From NCBI GenBank assembly GCA_023255415.1, contig JALRIN010000009.1, positions 1-64,000 on the forward strand: a DNA stretch of 64,000 bases, read 5' to 3'. The stretch comes from Cypionkella sp. Lineage in GTDB: Bacteria > Pseudomonadota > Alphaproteobacteria > Rhodobacterales > Rhodobacteraceae. The stretch's first letter is position 1, and each line of letters begins with the position of its first letter. Position numbers and translations under genes: made by a program. Positions 9,416 through 17,336 of this stretch are shown in pieces. Below the pieces are notes generated by a model. It worked only from the letters and a program-made list of their open reading frames with translations. It was not told where the DNA came from and made no database searches.

Positions 9416-9487
9416 CCTGCCAAACCCTTTTCTGCGCTGTTGACAGCTTAGACGATACGCCGCATAGTTTTCAATATTCAAGACTAA

Positions 9488-9504
9488 GTTTCAACTATTG
9501 GAAC
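9488..9504. promoter_or_regulatory. Imperfect palindrome, candidate IclR operator
   Basis: GTTTCAACTATTGGAAC reads nearly the same on the complementary strand (13 of 17 positions). It sits 15 bp before the binding protein start. A second related TTTCAATATTCAAG element lies just upstream at about 9470. The location between iclR and the transporter genes suits an operator, but no experimental motif supports it. Confidence 0.4.
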
Positions 9505-9519
9505 CAAAGGGAGGAAACC

Positions 9520-10752
9520 ATGGTTCGTTTCACCAAAGGGGCGCTTGCAGTTGTTGCAACGCTGATGATGTCTGGCTCGGCTTTTGCTGAACAGCGCGTG
9601 CTGAAATACAATGCAGATTTTGACGCGACGCCGCTGGCAGGGATGCAAGCGCTGATCGCCGATTTCGAAGCGGCAAACCCCGATATCAAGGTCGAGCTGA
9701 ACAACTTTGACCACGAAGGCTATAAAACCGCGATCCGCAACTTTTTGACCGCTGACAGCCCAGATCTGGCCAACTGGTATGCCGGCAACCGGATGGCGCC
9801 CTTTGTTGCTGCTGGCCAGTTTATGGACGTGACCGACGTTTGGGATGCCAACAATCTGGGCGATGCGCTGGGGGCGACCAAAGCTTCGATGACCATTGAT
9901 GGCAAACAGTGGGGCGTGCCCTATACCTATTACCAGTGGGGCATCTATTTTAACCGCGACGCTTACAAGGCCGCCGGTGCAGAAGAGCCAAAGAACTGGG
10001 AAGAGTTCGTTGCCAATTGCGAAAAGTTCAAAGCCGCTGGCATCGACTGTCTGACCACCGGCACCAAGGCGCTTTGGCCTGGGGCAGGGATCTTTGATTA
10101 CCTTGATATGCGCGTCAACGGTTACGAATTCCACATGGATCTGACTGCGGGCAAAGTGTCTTGGACCGATGATCGTGTCCGCAATGTGTTCAAAGAATGG
10201 GCCCGCATTCAGCCCTTTATCACTGCCAATGCGTCTGCGATTGATTGGCAAGATGCAGCGGCTTTGCTGGTGCAGGGCAAGGCTGCCAACTATGTGATGG
10301 GCAACTTTGCGGTGGCAACCTTTAAACAAGGCGGCATGACCAACGACAATCTGGGCTTTATGGTCTTCCCCGAAATCACCCCCGGCCTGCCGCGTGCTGA
10401 AGAGGCGCCAACCGACACTATCCATATTCCGGCTGGTGCCAAGAACGTCGCTGATGCCAAGACCTTCTTGGCCTATGTCGCCTCTGCCGAGGCACAGACC
10501 AAGCTGAACGCCACTTTGGGCCAGCTGCCCACCAACAAGAACGCAACCGTGGATGCAGCTGACCCCTATATCTCGGCCGGTTTTGCGGAATTGTCTTCGG
10601 CCTATGCGCTGGCGCAATTCTTTGACCGCGATGCGCCTGCTGAAATGGCAAAGGCTGGGATGGAAGGCTTCCAAGAGTTCATGGCCAAGCCAGAGCGTCT
10701 GGATGCGATCCTTGAGCGTTTGGAAAAGACCCGTCTGCAAGTTTATAAATAA
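9520..10752 (+). CDS. Sugar ABC transporter periplasmic binding protein (CUT1, alpha-galactoside type)
   Basis: 410 aa. The Sec signal peptide is about residues 1-23, ending SGSAFA before EQR. The mature part is a type-1 extracellular solute-binding protein: YNADFDATPLAGMQALIADFEAANPDIKVE at the N-terminus and repeated aromatic residues (YTYYQWGIYFNRDAYKAAG) that suit carbohydrate stacking. The start at 9520 follows a strong GGGAGG site. Two permeases and a GH36 alpha-galactosidase follow, so melibiose- or raffinose-like sugars are the inferred cargo. A hairpin after the gene would raise its expression over the permeases. Confidence 0.88.
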   Translation: MVRFTKGALAVVATLMMSGSAFAEQRVLKYNADFDATPLAGMQALIADFEAANPDIKVELNNFDHEGYKTAIRNFLTADSPDLANWYAGNRMAPFVAAGQFMDVTDVWDANNLGDALGATKASMTIDGKQWGVPYTYYQWGIYFNRDAYKAAGAEEPKNWEEFVANCEKFKAAGIDCLTTGTKALWPGAGIFDYLDMRVNGYEFHMDLTAGKVSWTDDRVRNVFKEWARIQPFITANASAIDWQDAAALLVQGKAANYVMGNFAVATFKQGGMTNDNLGFMVFPEITPGLPRAEEAPTDTIHIPAGAKNVADAKTFLAYVASAEAQTKLNATLGQLPTNKNATVDAADPYISAGFAELSSAYALAQFFDRDAPAEMAKAGMEGFQEFMAKPERLDAILERLEKTRLQVYK

Positions 10753-10770
10753 GCCTTGCGCACAAAACAG

Positions 10771-10805
10771 ATCGGGCGGCGCGCAACCGCCGCCCGATTT
10801 TTTTC
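10771..10805 (+). terminator. Attenuating hairpin between binding protein and permease genes
   Basis: An 11-bp stem ATCGGGCGGCG/CGCCGCCCGAT with loop CGCAAC is followed by a run of T residues. Its position favours excess binding protein mRNA relative to permease mRNA. Confidence 0.88.
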
Positions 10806-10842
10806 ACCCCTATTTTTCGCGTGATCTAAAAAGAGGCCCGCC

Positions 10843-11766
10843 ATGACAGCCCCGATTTCTGGCCCGATTTCTGGCGCAAAACCCAGTGGCTGGAAAGCCA
10901 ACCAACGCAAGCTTGCGCCTTGGCTGTTCCTGACCCCGGGCGTTTTGATGTTTATGGTCTATGTGATCATGCCGATTTTCCAAAGCATGTGGATCAGCTT
11001 TTACGATTGGGATGGTCTGGGGGCGAAAACCTGGATCGGCATTGCCAATTATGTCGAGCTGATCGACGACGAGGCCTTTTATACCTCTTTCAAAAACAAC
11101 ATCCTTTGGTTGCTTTTGTATATGCTGGCAGTGCCTGCGGGGCTGATGATTGCGATTTTCCTTAATCAGACCATTCGCGGCATGCGGTTTTACAAGTCTT
11201 TGTTCTTCTTTCCCTTTGTGATCTCGCAAGTCGTGGTCGGCCTGATGTTTTCATGGTTTTACGCGCCAAACTTTGGCCTGTTATATAATCTGATCGAATG
11301 GCTGACCGGCAGCGGCATCGCGATTTTGGCCGACGAGCGCTATGTCACCTATGGCATTATCGCAGCCGGTCTTTGGCCGCAGATTGCCTATGTGATGATC
11401 CTTTATTTGACGGGGCTTAACAACGTCGCCCCCGATCAGATTGAAGCCGCAAGGCTGGACGGCGCTAAGGGCTGGAAGATGTTGTGGTATGTGATCATCC
11501 CACAACTGCGGCCTGCGACCTTTATCGCGGTGGTGGTGACGGTGATCGGCGCGCTGCGCTCGTTTGACCTTGTCAGCGTAATGACAGACGGCGGCCCTTA
11601 CGGGTCAAGCCGGGTGCTGTCGTTTTATATGTATGAAAAGGCGCTGTCGGAATATGGCTTCCGCATGGGCTACGGGGCTGCCATCGCAGTGGTTTTGTTT
11701 GCGATTATGATGGTTTTCATTTCGGGCTTCATCTGGAAGATGTGGCGCGACGAGACGGAGCGCTAG
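10843..11766 (+). CDS. Sugar ABC transporter permease, MalF-type
   Basis: 307 aa, six or so membrane helices starting at WLFLTPGVLMFMVYVIMPIF. The cytoplasmic EAA loop reads EAARLDGAKGWKMLWYVIIPQLRP, the coupling motif of binding-protein-dependent permeases. It is the first of two permeases of the CUT1 importer; its stop is one base from the next start. The N-terminus contains a short tandem ISGPISGAKP repeat of no obvious meaning. Confidence 0.92.
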   Translation: MTAPISGPISGAKPSGWKANQRKLAPWLFLTPGVLMFMVYVIMPIFQSMWISFYDWDGLGAKTWIGIANYVELIDDEAFYTSFKNNILWLLLYMLAVPAGLMIAIFLNQTIRGMRFYKSLFFFPFVISQVVVGLMFSWFYAPNFGLLYNLIEWLTGSGIAILADERYVTYGIIAAGLWPQIAYVMILYLTGLNNVAPDQIEAARLDGAKGWKMLWYVIIPQLRPATFIAVVVTVIGALRSFDLVSVMTDGGPYGSSRVLSFYMYEKALSEYGFRMGYGAAIAVVLFAIMMVFISGFIWKMWRDETER

Positions 11767-11767
11767 C

Positions 11768-12613
11768 ATGTTTCCCAGACCGATCGAACAGGCCTCGCCC
11801 GCCAAGCAATGGCTTTATACCGCTGCGGTGCCGGTGGCACTTTTTCTGTGGCTGTTGCCGCTGTTGGGGGTGGCTGTCACCTCGCTGCGCCCGGCCTCGG
11901 ATCTGGCGGCGGGCAATTATTTCGGGCTGCCCTCGCATTTGGCCTTCGAGAATTATCTGGATGTGTTTCGCAACACGCCGATGGGGCAGTATATTCTGAA
12001 CTCGTTCAAAGTCACGCTGCCCACGGTGATCGGCGCGGTGGGGCTGTCGTGCATGACGGGATTTGCGCTGGCAGTTTACCGCTTTCCGTCGAACTTGATT
12101 ATCTTTTTCATGTTTGTTGCCGGCAACTTTGTGCCGTTTCAAATTCTGATGGTGCCGGTGCGCGATCTGACCGTGCAAATGGGCATGTATAACACCTGGT
12201 ATGGCTTGGCACTGTTTCACATTGCGTTTCAATCGGGATTTTGCACGCTGTTCATGCGCAATTTCATCAAATCGCTGCCGTTTGAATTGATCGAGGCTGC
12301 GCGGGTGGAAGGCGTGGCCGAGTGGCGGATTTTCTGGTTCATCGTGCTGCCCTTGATGCGGCCTGCGATTGCGGCGCTGTCGGTGCTGGTCTTTACCTTT
12401 ATCTGGAATGACTTTTTCTGGGCCACGGTGCTGACCTCTTCGCCAGACACTCAGCCGGTCACAGCGGGGCTTTCGTCGTTGAACGGGCAGTGGATCGCGC
12501 AGTGGCAGTTGGTGTCGGCCGGATCCATTCTGGCGGCCCTGCCGCCGGTGCTGATGTTCTTTGCGATGCAAAAGCATTTCATCGCGGGTTTGACCTTGGG
12601 GGCGGTAAAGTGA
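11768..12613 (+). CDS. Sugar ABC transporter permease, MalG-type
   Basis: 281 aa with six predicted membrane helices and the EAA loop EAARVEGVAEWRIFWFIVLPLMRPA. The ending, FAMQKHFIAGLTLGAVK, is characteristic of MalG-like inner-membrane permeases. It pairs with the preceding MalF-type permease. Its TGA stop overlaps the GTG start of the alpha-galactosidase, indicating translational coupling of uptake and hydrolysis. Confidence 0.93.
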   Translation: MFPRPIEQASPAKQWLYTAAVPVALFLWLLPLLGVAVTSLRPASDLAAGNYFGLPSHLAFENYLDVFRNTPMGQYILNSFKVTLPTVIGAVGLSCMTGFALAVYRFPSNLIIFFMFVAGNFVPFQILMVPVRDLTVQMGMYNTWYGLALFHIAFQSGFCTLFMRNFIKSLPFELIEAARVEGVAEWRIFWFIVLPLMRPAIAALSVLVFTFIWNDFFWATVLTSSPDTQPVTAGLSSLNGQWIAQWQLVSAGSILAALPPVLMFFAMQKHFIAGLTLGAVK

Positions 12614-14673
12614 AGACTTGGCGATTGGATGCTGGTGCGCAGACGCTGGTTTTTGCCTGCGACGACGGGCTTGCCCGCGTGGTCTATTGGGGCGCACAGC
12701 TGCCCGAGACCGAGGATTTGGCCCAGATCGCGGACTCGGGGCGTAATGATCTGACCGGCGGCATGATGGACGTGCTGGCCCCCCTTAGCCTGAGCCCCGA
12801 TCAAGGCTTTGCGGGGCAGGCGGGGCTGGTTCTGACCGATGCGCTGGGCGCGCCGCTGGAGCCGCGCTTTGCCTTTGATCGCGCCGAGATCACGCCCACC
12901 AGCATTGCCTTTCACGCCCATGCCGAAGGCCTGCGGCTGACGCATGTGATTAAGGCACAGCCGACAGGGGTGTTTACCCTGCAAACCCTGCTTGAGGCGG
13001 ACGCGCCGCTGCGGGTGCAGTGGCTTGCCGCCCCCGTGCTGCCGGCACCACAGCTGGCCGATCACATGATCGACGTGGTGGGCCGCTGGATTGGCGAGTT
13101 TCGTCTGCAATCCGTGCCTTGGTTCGCCGGCATTCGCCTGCGCGAGGCGCGTACCGGGCGTTCGGGGCATGAACATCCGCCCTATGTTTTGCTGCCCGAA
13201 CTGGGCTGCAGCAAGACCGCTGGCCGCGCCTTTGGGTTGCATTATGGCTGGTCGGGTGGCCACCGGATGATTGCCGAAGAGCTGCCCGACGGGCGGCGTC
13301 AGGTTCAATTTGGCCATGCCAGCGGGTCCGAGCGTGCGGCGGGCATGCGCTTCGCCTCGGCCGAGCTGATTGCTGCCTATTCTGACAGCGGGCTTGGTGG
13401 CATTGCGACCGCGTTTCAGCGCGACATCCGCGACCGCGTGGTGCAATGGCCCGATCCTGCCCGCCCACGGCCGGTGCATTACAACTGCTGGGAGGCGATC
13501 TATTTCAATCACAGCCTCGCTGATCTTAGCGCCATCGCCACCCGCGCCGCCGATCTGGGGGCAGAGCGTTTTGTGCTTGATGACGGCTGGTTCGGGCGGC
13601 GCGATGATGACACCACATCTTTGGGCGATTGGGTTATCGACCGGCGCAAATGGCCCGAGGGGCTGGCGCCGCTGATCGCCCATGTCAAATCGCTTGGCAT
13701 GAGCTTTGGGCTTTGGTTTGAACCCGAGATGGTCAACCCGGACTCTGATCTCTACCGCGCCCATCCAGATTGGCGCTTGGGGTCAGCCGATCAGGTCACC
13801 GGGCGCAATCAGATGGTGCTGGACCTGGCTCGCCAGGAAGTGCGCAGCTTTCTTTTCGACGCGATCTCGGCGATTTTGGCCGAATATGACATCGATTATA
13901 TCAAATGGGATCACAACCGGCTGTTGCCTGTGGTCGATGCAGGCCAAGCGCTGGGCAGTTATGCGCTGCTGGATGCCTTGCGCGCGGCGCATCCCAATGT
14001 CGAGATTGAAAGCTGTGCTTCGGGCGGCGGGCGGATTGATGCGGGCATTTTGGCGCGCACGCATCGGGTTTGGCTCTCCGACAGCAATGACGCGCTGGAA
14101 CGCTTGCGGATGCAGCATGATGCGGCGCTGTTTTTGCCCTCGGCCATCACCGGCTCGCATGTCGGGCCGCGCCATTGCCACACCTCGGGGCGGGTGTTGC
14201 CGATCGGGTTTCGGTCTTGGGTCGCGGCCGCGCGCCATATGGGCTTCGAGATGGACCCGCGCGAGCTGACAGAGCCCGAGGCCGCCGAGCTGCGCGCGAT
14301 CACCGCTTGGTATAAGCAAAATCGGGCTTGGATGATGGCGGGGGTGATCCTGCCCTTGGACAGCGCCGATCCTGCGGTGGTGGCCGAGATGCAGCTTGCC
14401 GCCGACGGCAGCCGCTTTGTGGTCTTTGCAGGCCAAGCCGAGGCGTCGCAGCAGATCCTGCCACGGCCCTTGCGGCTGGCGGGGCTGGAGCCTGCTGCGC
14501 GCTATCAGCTGCGCTTGCGCAACCCGCAAGACCGCCCACCGCAGTCGCGTGGCCCGAATGCGCTGAAAACCGGGGCCTTGACCTTAAGCGGTGCCGCCCT
14601 GATGTCAGCAGGCATAACCCTGCCCGTGGCTTGGCCCGCGACGATGTGGGTCGTTGAAGCCACCCGTTTGTAA
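12610..14673 (+). CDS. GH36 alpha-galactosidase
   Basis: 687 aa, typical for bacterial GH36 enzymes that release terminal alpha-galactose. The start is the GTG at 12610, overlapping the permease stop (GTGA). The catalytic barrel contains HYNCWEAIYFNHS, then FVLDDGWFG, a WFEPEMVNPDSDLY segment, and KWDHNR with the nucleophile Asp434. CASGGGRID follows, and WLSDSND has the acid/base Asp491. No signal peptide is seen, so hydrolysis happens in the cytoplasm after import. Galactose released here should feed the dehydrogenase and kinase genes that follow. Confidence 0.95.
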   Translation: MKTWRLDAGAQTLVFACDDGLARVVYWGAQLPETEDLAQIADSGRNDLTGGMMDVLAPLSLSPDQGFAGQAGLVLTDALGAPLEPRFAFDRAEITPTSIAFHAHAEGLRLTHVIKAQPTGVFTLQTLLEADAPLRVQWLAAPVLPAPQLADHMIDVVGRWIGEFRLQSVPWFAGIRLREARTGRSGHEHPPYVLLPELGCSKTAGRAFGLHYGWSGGHRMIAEELPDGRRQVQFGHASGSERAAGMRFASAELIAAYSDSGLGGIATAFQRDIRDRVVQWPDPARPRPVHYNCWEAIYFNHSLADLSAIATRAADLGAERFVLDDGWFGRRDDDTTSLGDWVIDRRKWPEGLAPLIAHVKSLGMSFGLWFEPEMVNPDSDLYRAHPDWRLGSADQVTGRNQMVLDLARQEVRSFLFDAISAILAEYDIDYIKWDHNRLLPVVDAGQALGSYALLDALRAAHPNVEIESCASGGGRIDAGILARTHRVWLSDSNDALERLRMQHDAALFLPSAITGSHVGPRHCHTSGRVLPIGFRSWVAAARHMGFEMDPRELTEPEAAELRAITAWYKQNRAWMMAGVILPLDSADPAVVAEMQLAADGSRFVVFAGQAEASQQILPRPLRLAGLEPAARYQLRLRNPQDRPPQSRGPNALKTGALTLSGAALMSAGITLPVAWPATMWVVEATRL

Positions 14674-14685
14674 AGGAAAACTCTG

Positions 14686-15450
14686 ATGCACGCCACCTAT
14701 CCTGACCTGAACGGAAAATCGGTCTTCATCACCGGCGGCGGCTCTGGCATTGGCGCCAGCCTGACCGAAGGCCTGCTGCGCCAAGGCGCGAAAGTGGCGT
14801 TTTGCCAACGCTCTGATGCAGGCGCCTTTTGTGACGCGATGCATGCAGCCACCGGCAATCGGCCGCTGTTCTTGCCCTGCGACATCACCGACATCGCCGC
14901 CCTGCGTGCAGCGATTGCCAAGGCCGAGGCCGCGCATGGCCCGATCACCGTGCTGGTCAACAATGCTGCCAACGATCAGCGCCACGACAGTCTGGCGGTG
15001 GATGAGGCGTTTTGGGATTGGTCGCAGGCGATCAACCTAAAGGCCTATTTCTTTGCGGCCCAAGCGGTTATCCCCTCGATGCAGGCGGCGAGTGGCGGAT
15101 CGATCATCAACTTTACTTCGATCAGCTATATGATGGGCAATGCGGGCTATGTCGCCTATACGACTGCAAATTCTGGCATCAATGGCATGACCCGCACGCT
15201 TGCGCGCGAATTTGGCCCCGACCGCATCCGCGTCAATGCGCTGGCCCCGGGCTGGGTGCTGACGCAAAAGCAAAAAGACCTTTGGGTCACCCCCGAGGGC
15301 CTGCAAGCCCATCTGGACCGGCAATGTCTGAAAGACCCGCTTGTCCCCGAAGACATCATTGGCGGTCTGTTGTTTCTGGCATCAGACGCCTCGAAGATGA
15401 TGACGGGGCAGGCCTTGGTGATCGACGGTGGCGTGGTGGTCACGGGATGA
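14686..15450 (+). CDS. SDR dehydrogenase, galactose 1-dehydrogenase-like, with Asn at the catalytic Lys position
   Basis: 254 aa. The cofactor motif is TGGGSGIG (residues ~17-24), then LVNNAAND and INLKAYF. The C-terminus LFLASDASKMMTGQALVIDGG resembles rhizobial D-galactose and related sugar dehydrogenases. Location between alpha-galactosidase and 2-keto-3-deoxygalactonokinase suggests oxidation of galactose to galactonolactone. The classical YxxxK reads Tyr158-Thr-Thr-Ala-Asn162, so the Lys is replaced by Asn. The codon is AAT, one base from AAA or AAG. The enzyme may be impaired, unusual, or affected by a base-call error. Its stop overlaps the next start (ATGA). Confidence 0.72.
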   Translation: MHATYPDLNGKSVFITGGGSGIGASLTEGLLRQGAKVAFCQRSDAGAFCDAMHAATGNRPLFLPCDITDIAALRAAIAKAEAAHGPITVLVNNAANDQRHDSLAVDEAFWDWSQAINLKAYFFAAQAVIPSMQAASGGSIINFTSISYMMGNAGYVAYTTANSGINGMTRTLAREFGPDRIRVNALAPGWVLTQKQKDLWVTPEGLQAHLDRQCLKDPLVPEDIIGGLLFLASDASKMMTGQALVIDGGVVVTG

Positions 15451-16331
15451 CACCAGACTGGATCGCAGCAGACTGGGGCAGTTCGAACCTGCGGGTTTGG
15501 GCGATGCAGGGTGATCAGATCTTGGCCCATAGCGCCTCGGACGAGGGCATGGGCAAGCTGGGCGCATCAGAGTTTGAAGCGGCACTCTTGCGGCTGATCT
15601 CGGGCTGGCTTGGCGCAGGCGTGATGCCGGTGATCGCCTGTGGCATGGTCGGCAGCCGGCAGGGCTGGCAAGAGGTGCCCTACCGGGCCGTGCCCTGCGC
15701 ACCGCTTCAGGCGGGCACGCTGGCCTCCGTGGCCAGCATTGATGCGCGGATATCGCTGCAAATTGTGGCGGGGCTGAAACAAACCACCCCCGCCGATGTG
15801 ATGCGCGGCGAAGAGACCCAGATCGCCGGTGCGCTGGCGGGGCTGCCGGGGTTTGACGGCGTGATCTGCTTGCCTGGCACCCATTCGAAATGGGTCGACA
15901 TAGCGGGGGGGCAGGTGGCTGGCTTTCGCAGCTTTATGACCGGAGAGCTGTTTGCGCTTTTGGCCGAAGCTTCGGTATTGCGCCACGGTATGGGCGGCGC
16001 GGGCTGGGACGATGCCGCCTTTGAACAGGCTGTGGCAGAGGCCTTTACCGCCCCCTTGGCAGGCACCGCCGCCCTCTTTACCCTGCGGGCCGAAGGGCTG
16101 CTGGCAGGCTTGCCGGCTGCAAGCGCCCGCGCAAGGCTTTCAGGCCTGCTGATCGGGGCTGAACTGGTCAGCGCGCGCGACTTTTGGGCCGAGCGCCCGG
16201 TGGTACTGATCGGCGCCAAAGCGCTGTCGGGCCTTTACGCCCAAGCACTTGGACTGCAAGGCATCGATTGCCAAAGTTTTGATGCCACCGCCTGCACGCT
16301 TGCCGGCCTATCCGCCGCGCGTCTGGGCTAG
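15447..16331 (+). CDS. dgoK: 2-Keto-3-deoxygalactonokinase (DgoK)
   Basis: 294 aa, normal length. N-terminal DWIAADWGSSNLRVWAM, CGMVGSRQGWQEVPY, GEETQIAGAL, CLPGTHSKWVDIAGG and FMTGELFALLAE are all strongly conserved in DgoK. The enzyme phosphorylates 2-keto-3-deoxy-D-galactonate in the De Ley-Doudoroff galactose pathway. The start codon overlaps the SDR stop, indicating coupling. The aldolase (dgoA), dehydratase (dgoD) and lactonase expected in the pathway are not in the window. The next gene, in opposite orientation and 7 bp away, is the TIR-like effector, so the operon may have been interrupted here. Confidence 0.93.
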   Translation: MTPDWIAADWGSSNLRVWAMQGDQILAHSASDEGMGKLGASEFEAALLRLISGWLGAGVMPVIACGMVGSRQGWQEVPYRAVPCAPLQAGTLASVASIDARISLQIVAGLKQTTPADVMRGEETQIAGALAGLPGFDGVICLPGTHSKWVDIAGGQVAGFRSFMTGELFALLAEASVLRHGMGGAGWDDAAFEQAVAEAFTAPLAGTAALFTLRAEGLLAGLPAASARARLSGLLIGAELVSARDFWAERPVVLIGAKALSGLYAQALGLQGIDCQSFDATACTLAGLSAARLG

Positions 16332-16338
16332 GGGGGCA

Positions 16339-17040
16339 TCAAAGGTTTGTAATTGAAATCGGGTAGCCTCTTGCATTCATTTCTTTCGCGAGCTGTTTAC
16401 CCGCATCATTCTGCAAGCTGTCTTTAAACGGAATATACATAAGTCCATGAATATCAGAAGGATTTTCCATCGTATCTTGTTGCTTCATCAAGATTGCGAC
16501 GTTCTTTCGCCCCAATCGGGCGAGTAACATTCCAAGTTCAAGGACAACGTTTTGCCGCGCACGAAACGCTTTTTCGTCAGGATGATTGGCGCGGTGTCCC
16601 TCATCATCAGGCGTCGCCAACACTATTGCGAATTTGGCTTCAGCGATAGCTTTCTCAAGCTTTTCAATGATCGTTTGCCCTTCGTTTGGGAGTTGATCAA
16701 GAATGAGAAGTTCAAGTCGCCAACGGCGGAGCATTGCTTCTAGATCGGTTCGCGCAGTGGCATCGTGGCCATAAACTACGAATACTTTACTAAGCATTGG
16801 CTTGGCATCACTATTTGCAACTGGTCGCGTAATCGCAAGAGATGCTGATTTAAGGCCAAGGCATTCGTTCACTGGGTCTTGATTTTTGCCCTGAACCGAA
16901 ATTTTTCCTGTATCAAATATATTTACGAACGCACCATTTGATAAATTCAATTTGGTGCCGCGGTCATCTGGAAGGCGCGCTTCCTTTGAAATTTGAAAGC
17001 CACCGGCGAGTAAACATGATTTAGTTTCATCAATGGTCAT
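16339..17040 (-). CDS. TIR-like nucleotide-binding protein with TBP-like N-terminal module (candidate anti-phage effector)
   Basis: 233 aa, noticeably more AT-rich than the flanking sugar genes. Residues ~85-225 form the predicted nucleotide-binding TIR-like family (Pfam-type TIR-like, also found in CBASS and Pycsar effectors). This part includes KVFVVYGHDATARTDLEAML, an EKLEKAIAEAKFAIVLATPDDEG strand-loop, and RQNVVLELGML, where Glu168 is the likely catalytic NADase Glu. Residues ~1-55 contain NGAFVNIFDTGKISVQGKN, similar to the TBP-like nucleic-acid-binding fold at the start of RNase HIII. No cyclase or second subunit is adjacent. Location at a tRNA-linked integration site fits a defence role, which is inference. 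Confidence 0.75.
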   Translation of the reverse strand: MTIDETKSCLLAGGFQISKEARLPDDRGTKLNLSNGAFVNIFDTGKISVQGKNQDPVNECLGLKSASLAITRPVANSDAKPMLSKVFVVYGHDATARTDLEAMLRRWRLELLILDQLPNEGQTIIEKLEKAIAEAKFAIVLATPDDEGHRANHPDEKAFRARQNVVLELGMLLARLGRKNVAILMKQQDTMENPSDIHGLMYIPFKDSLQNDAGKQLAKEMNARGYPISITNL

Positions 17041-17175
17041 GTGATCAATTCATCAAAACAAAAATAACGGCCATTCTTAGCGAATTCTCACTGCTAATCT
17101 AGTCCAGAAAAACGAGCACTAAATAAGTGACGACCCGAACAAATTGTTCGCTTTTACCTTCAAATTTTTTTACCG

Positions 17176-17193
17176 AAGTGGCAGCCCGTAGGG
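17176..17193. repeat. Left attachment repeat (attL) of the integrative element
   Basis: AAGTGGCAGCCCGTAGGG is identical to 39309-39326, which covers the last 15 bases of tRNA-Glu plus three downstream bases. Here it is a fragment without the rest of a tRNA. It lies 143 bp before the integrase gene, as expected for a tRNA-site-specific tyrosine integrase. Confidence 0.8.
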
Positions 17194-17336
17194 CTACTGT
17201 TTCACATTCCGTCCTTATCCATATAAGTCCAAAAAATCCTTGATAATATGGAGATAATCAGCAAAAATTGCTGCTAAGATCTACAAAATTCCATGCTGTT
17301 CCGAAGTTTAATGGGGGATTGATTGGGGGAAGCAGA

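Noticed and set aside
16339..17040. Counting the TIR-like gene as part of the 22-kb element
   Set aside because: It lies outside the left attachment repeat, so it is probably from an earlier or separate insertion.
17041..17175. Possible small gene or toxin between the TIR-like gene and attL
   Set aside because: AT-rich with stops in the frames I read and no ribosome site; nothing to support a gene.
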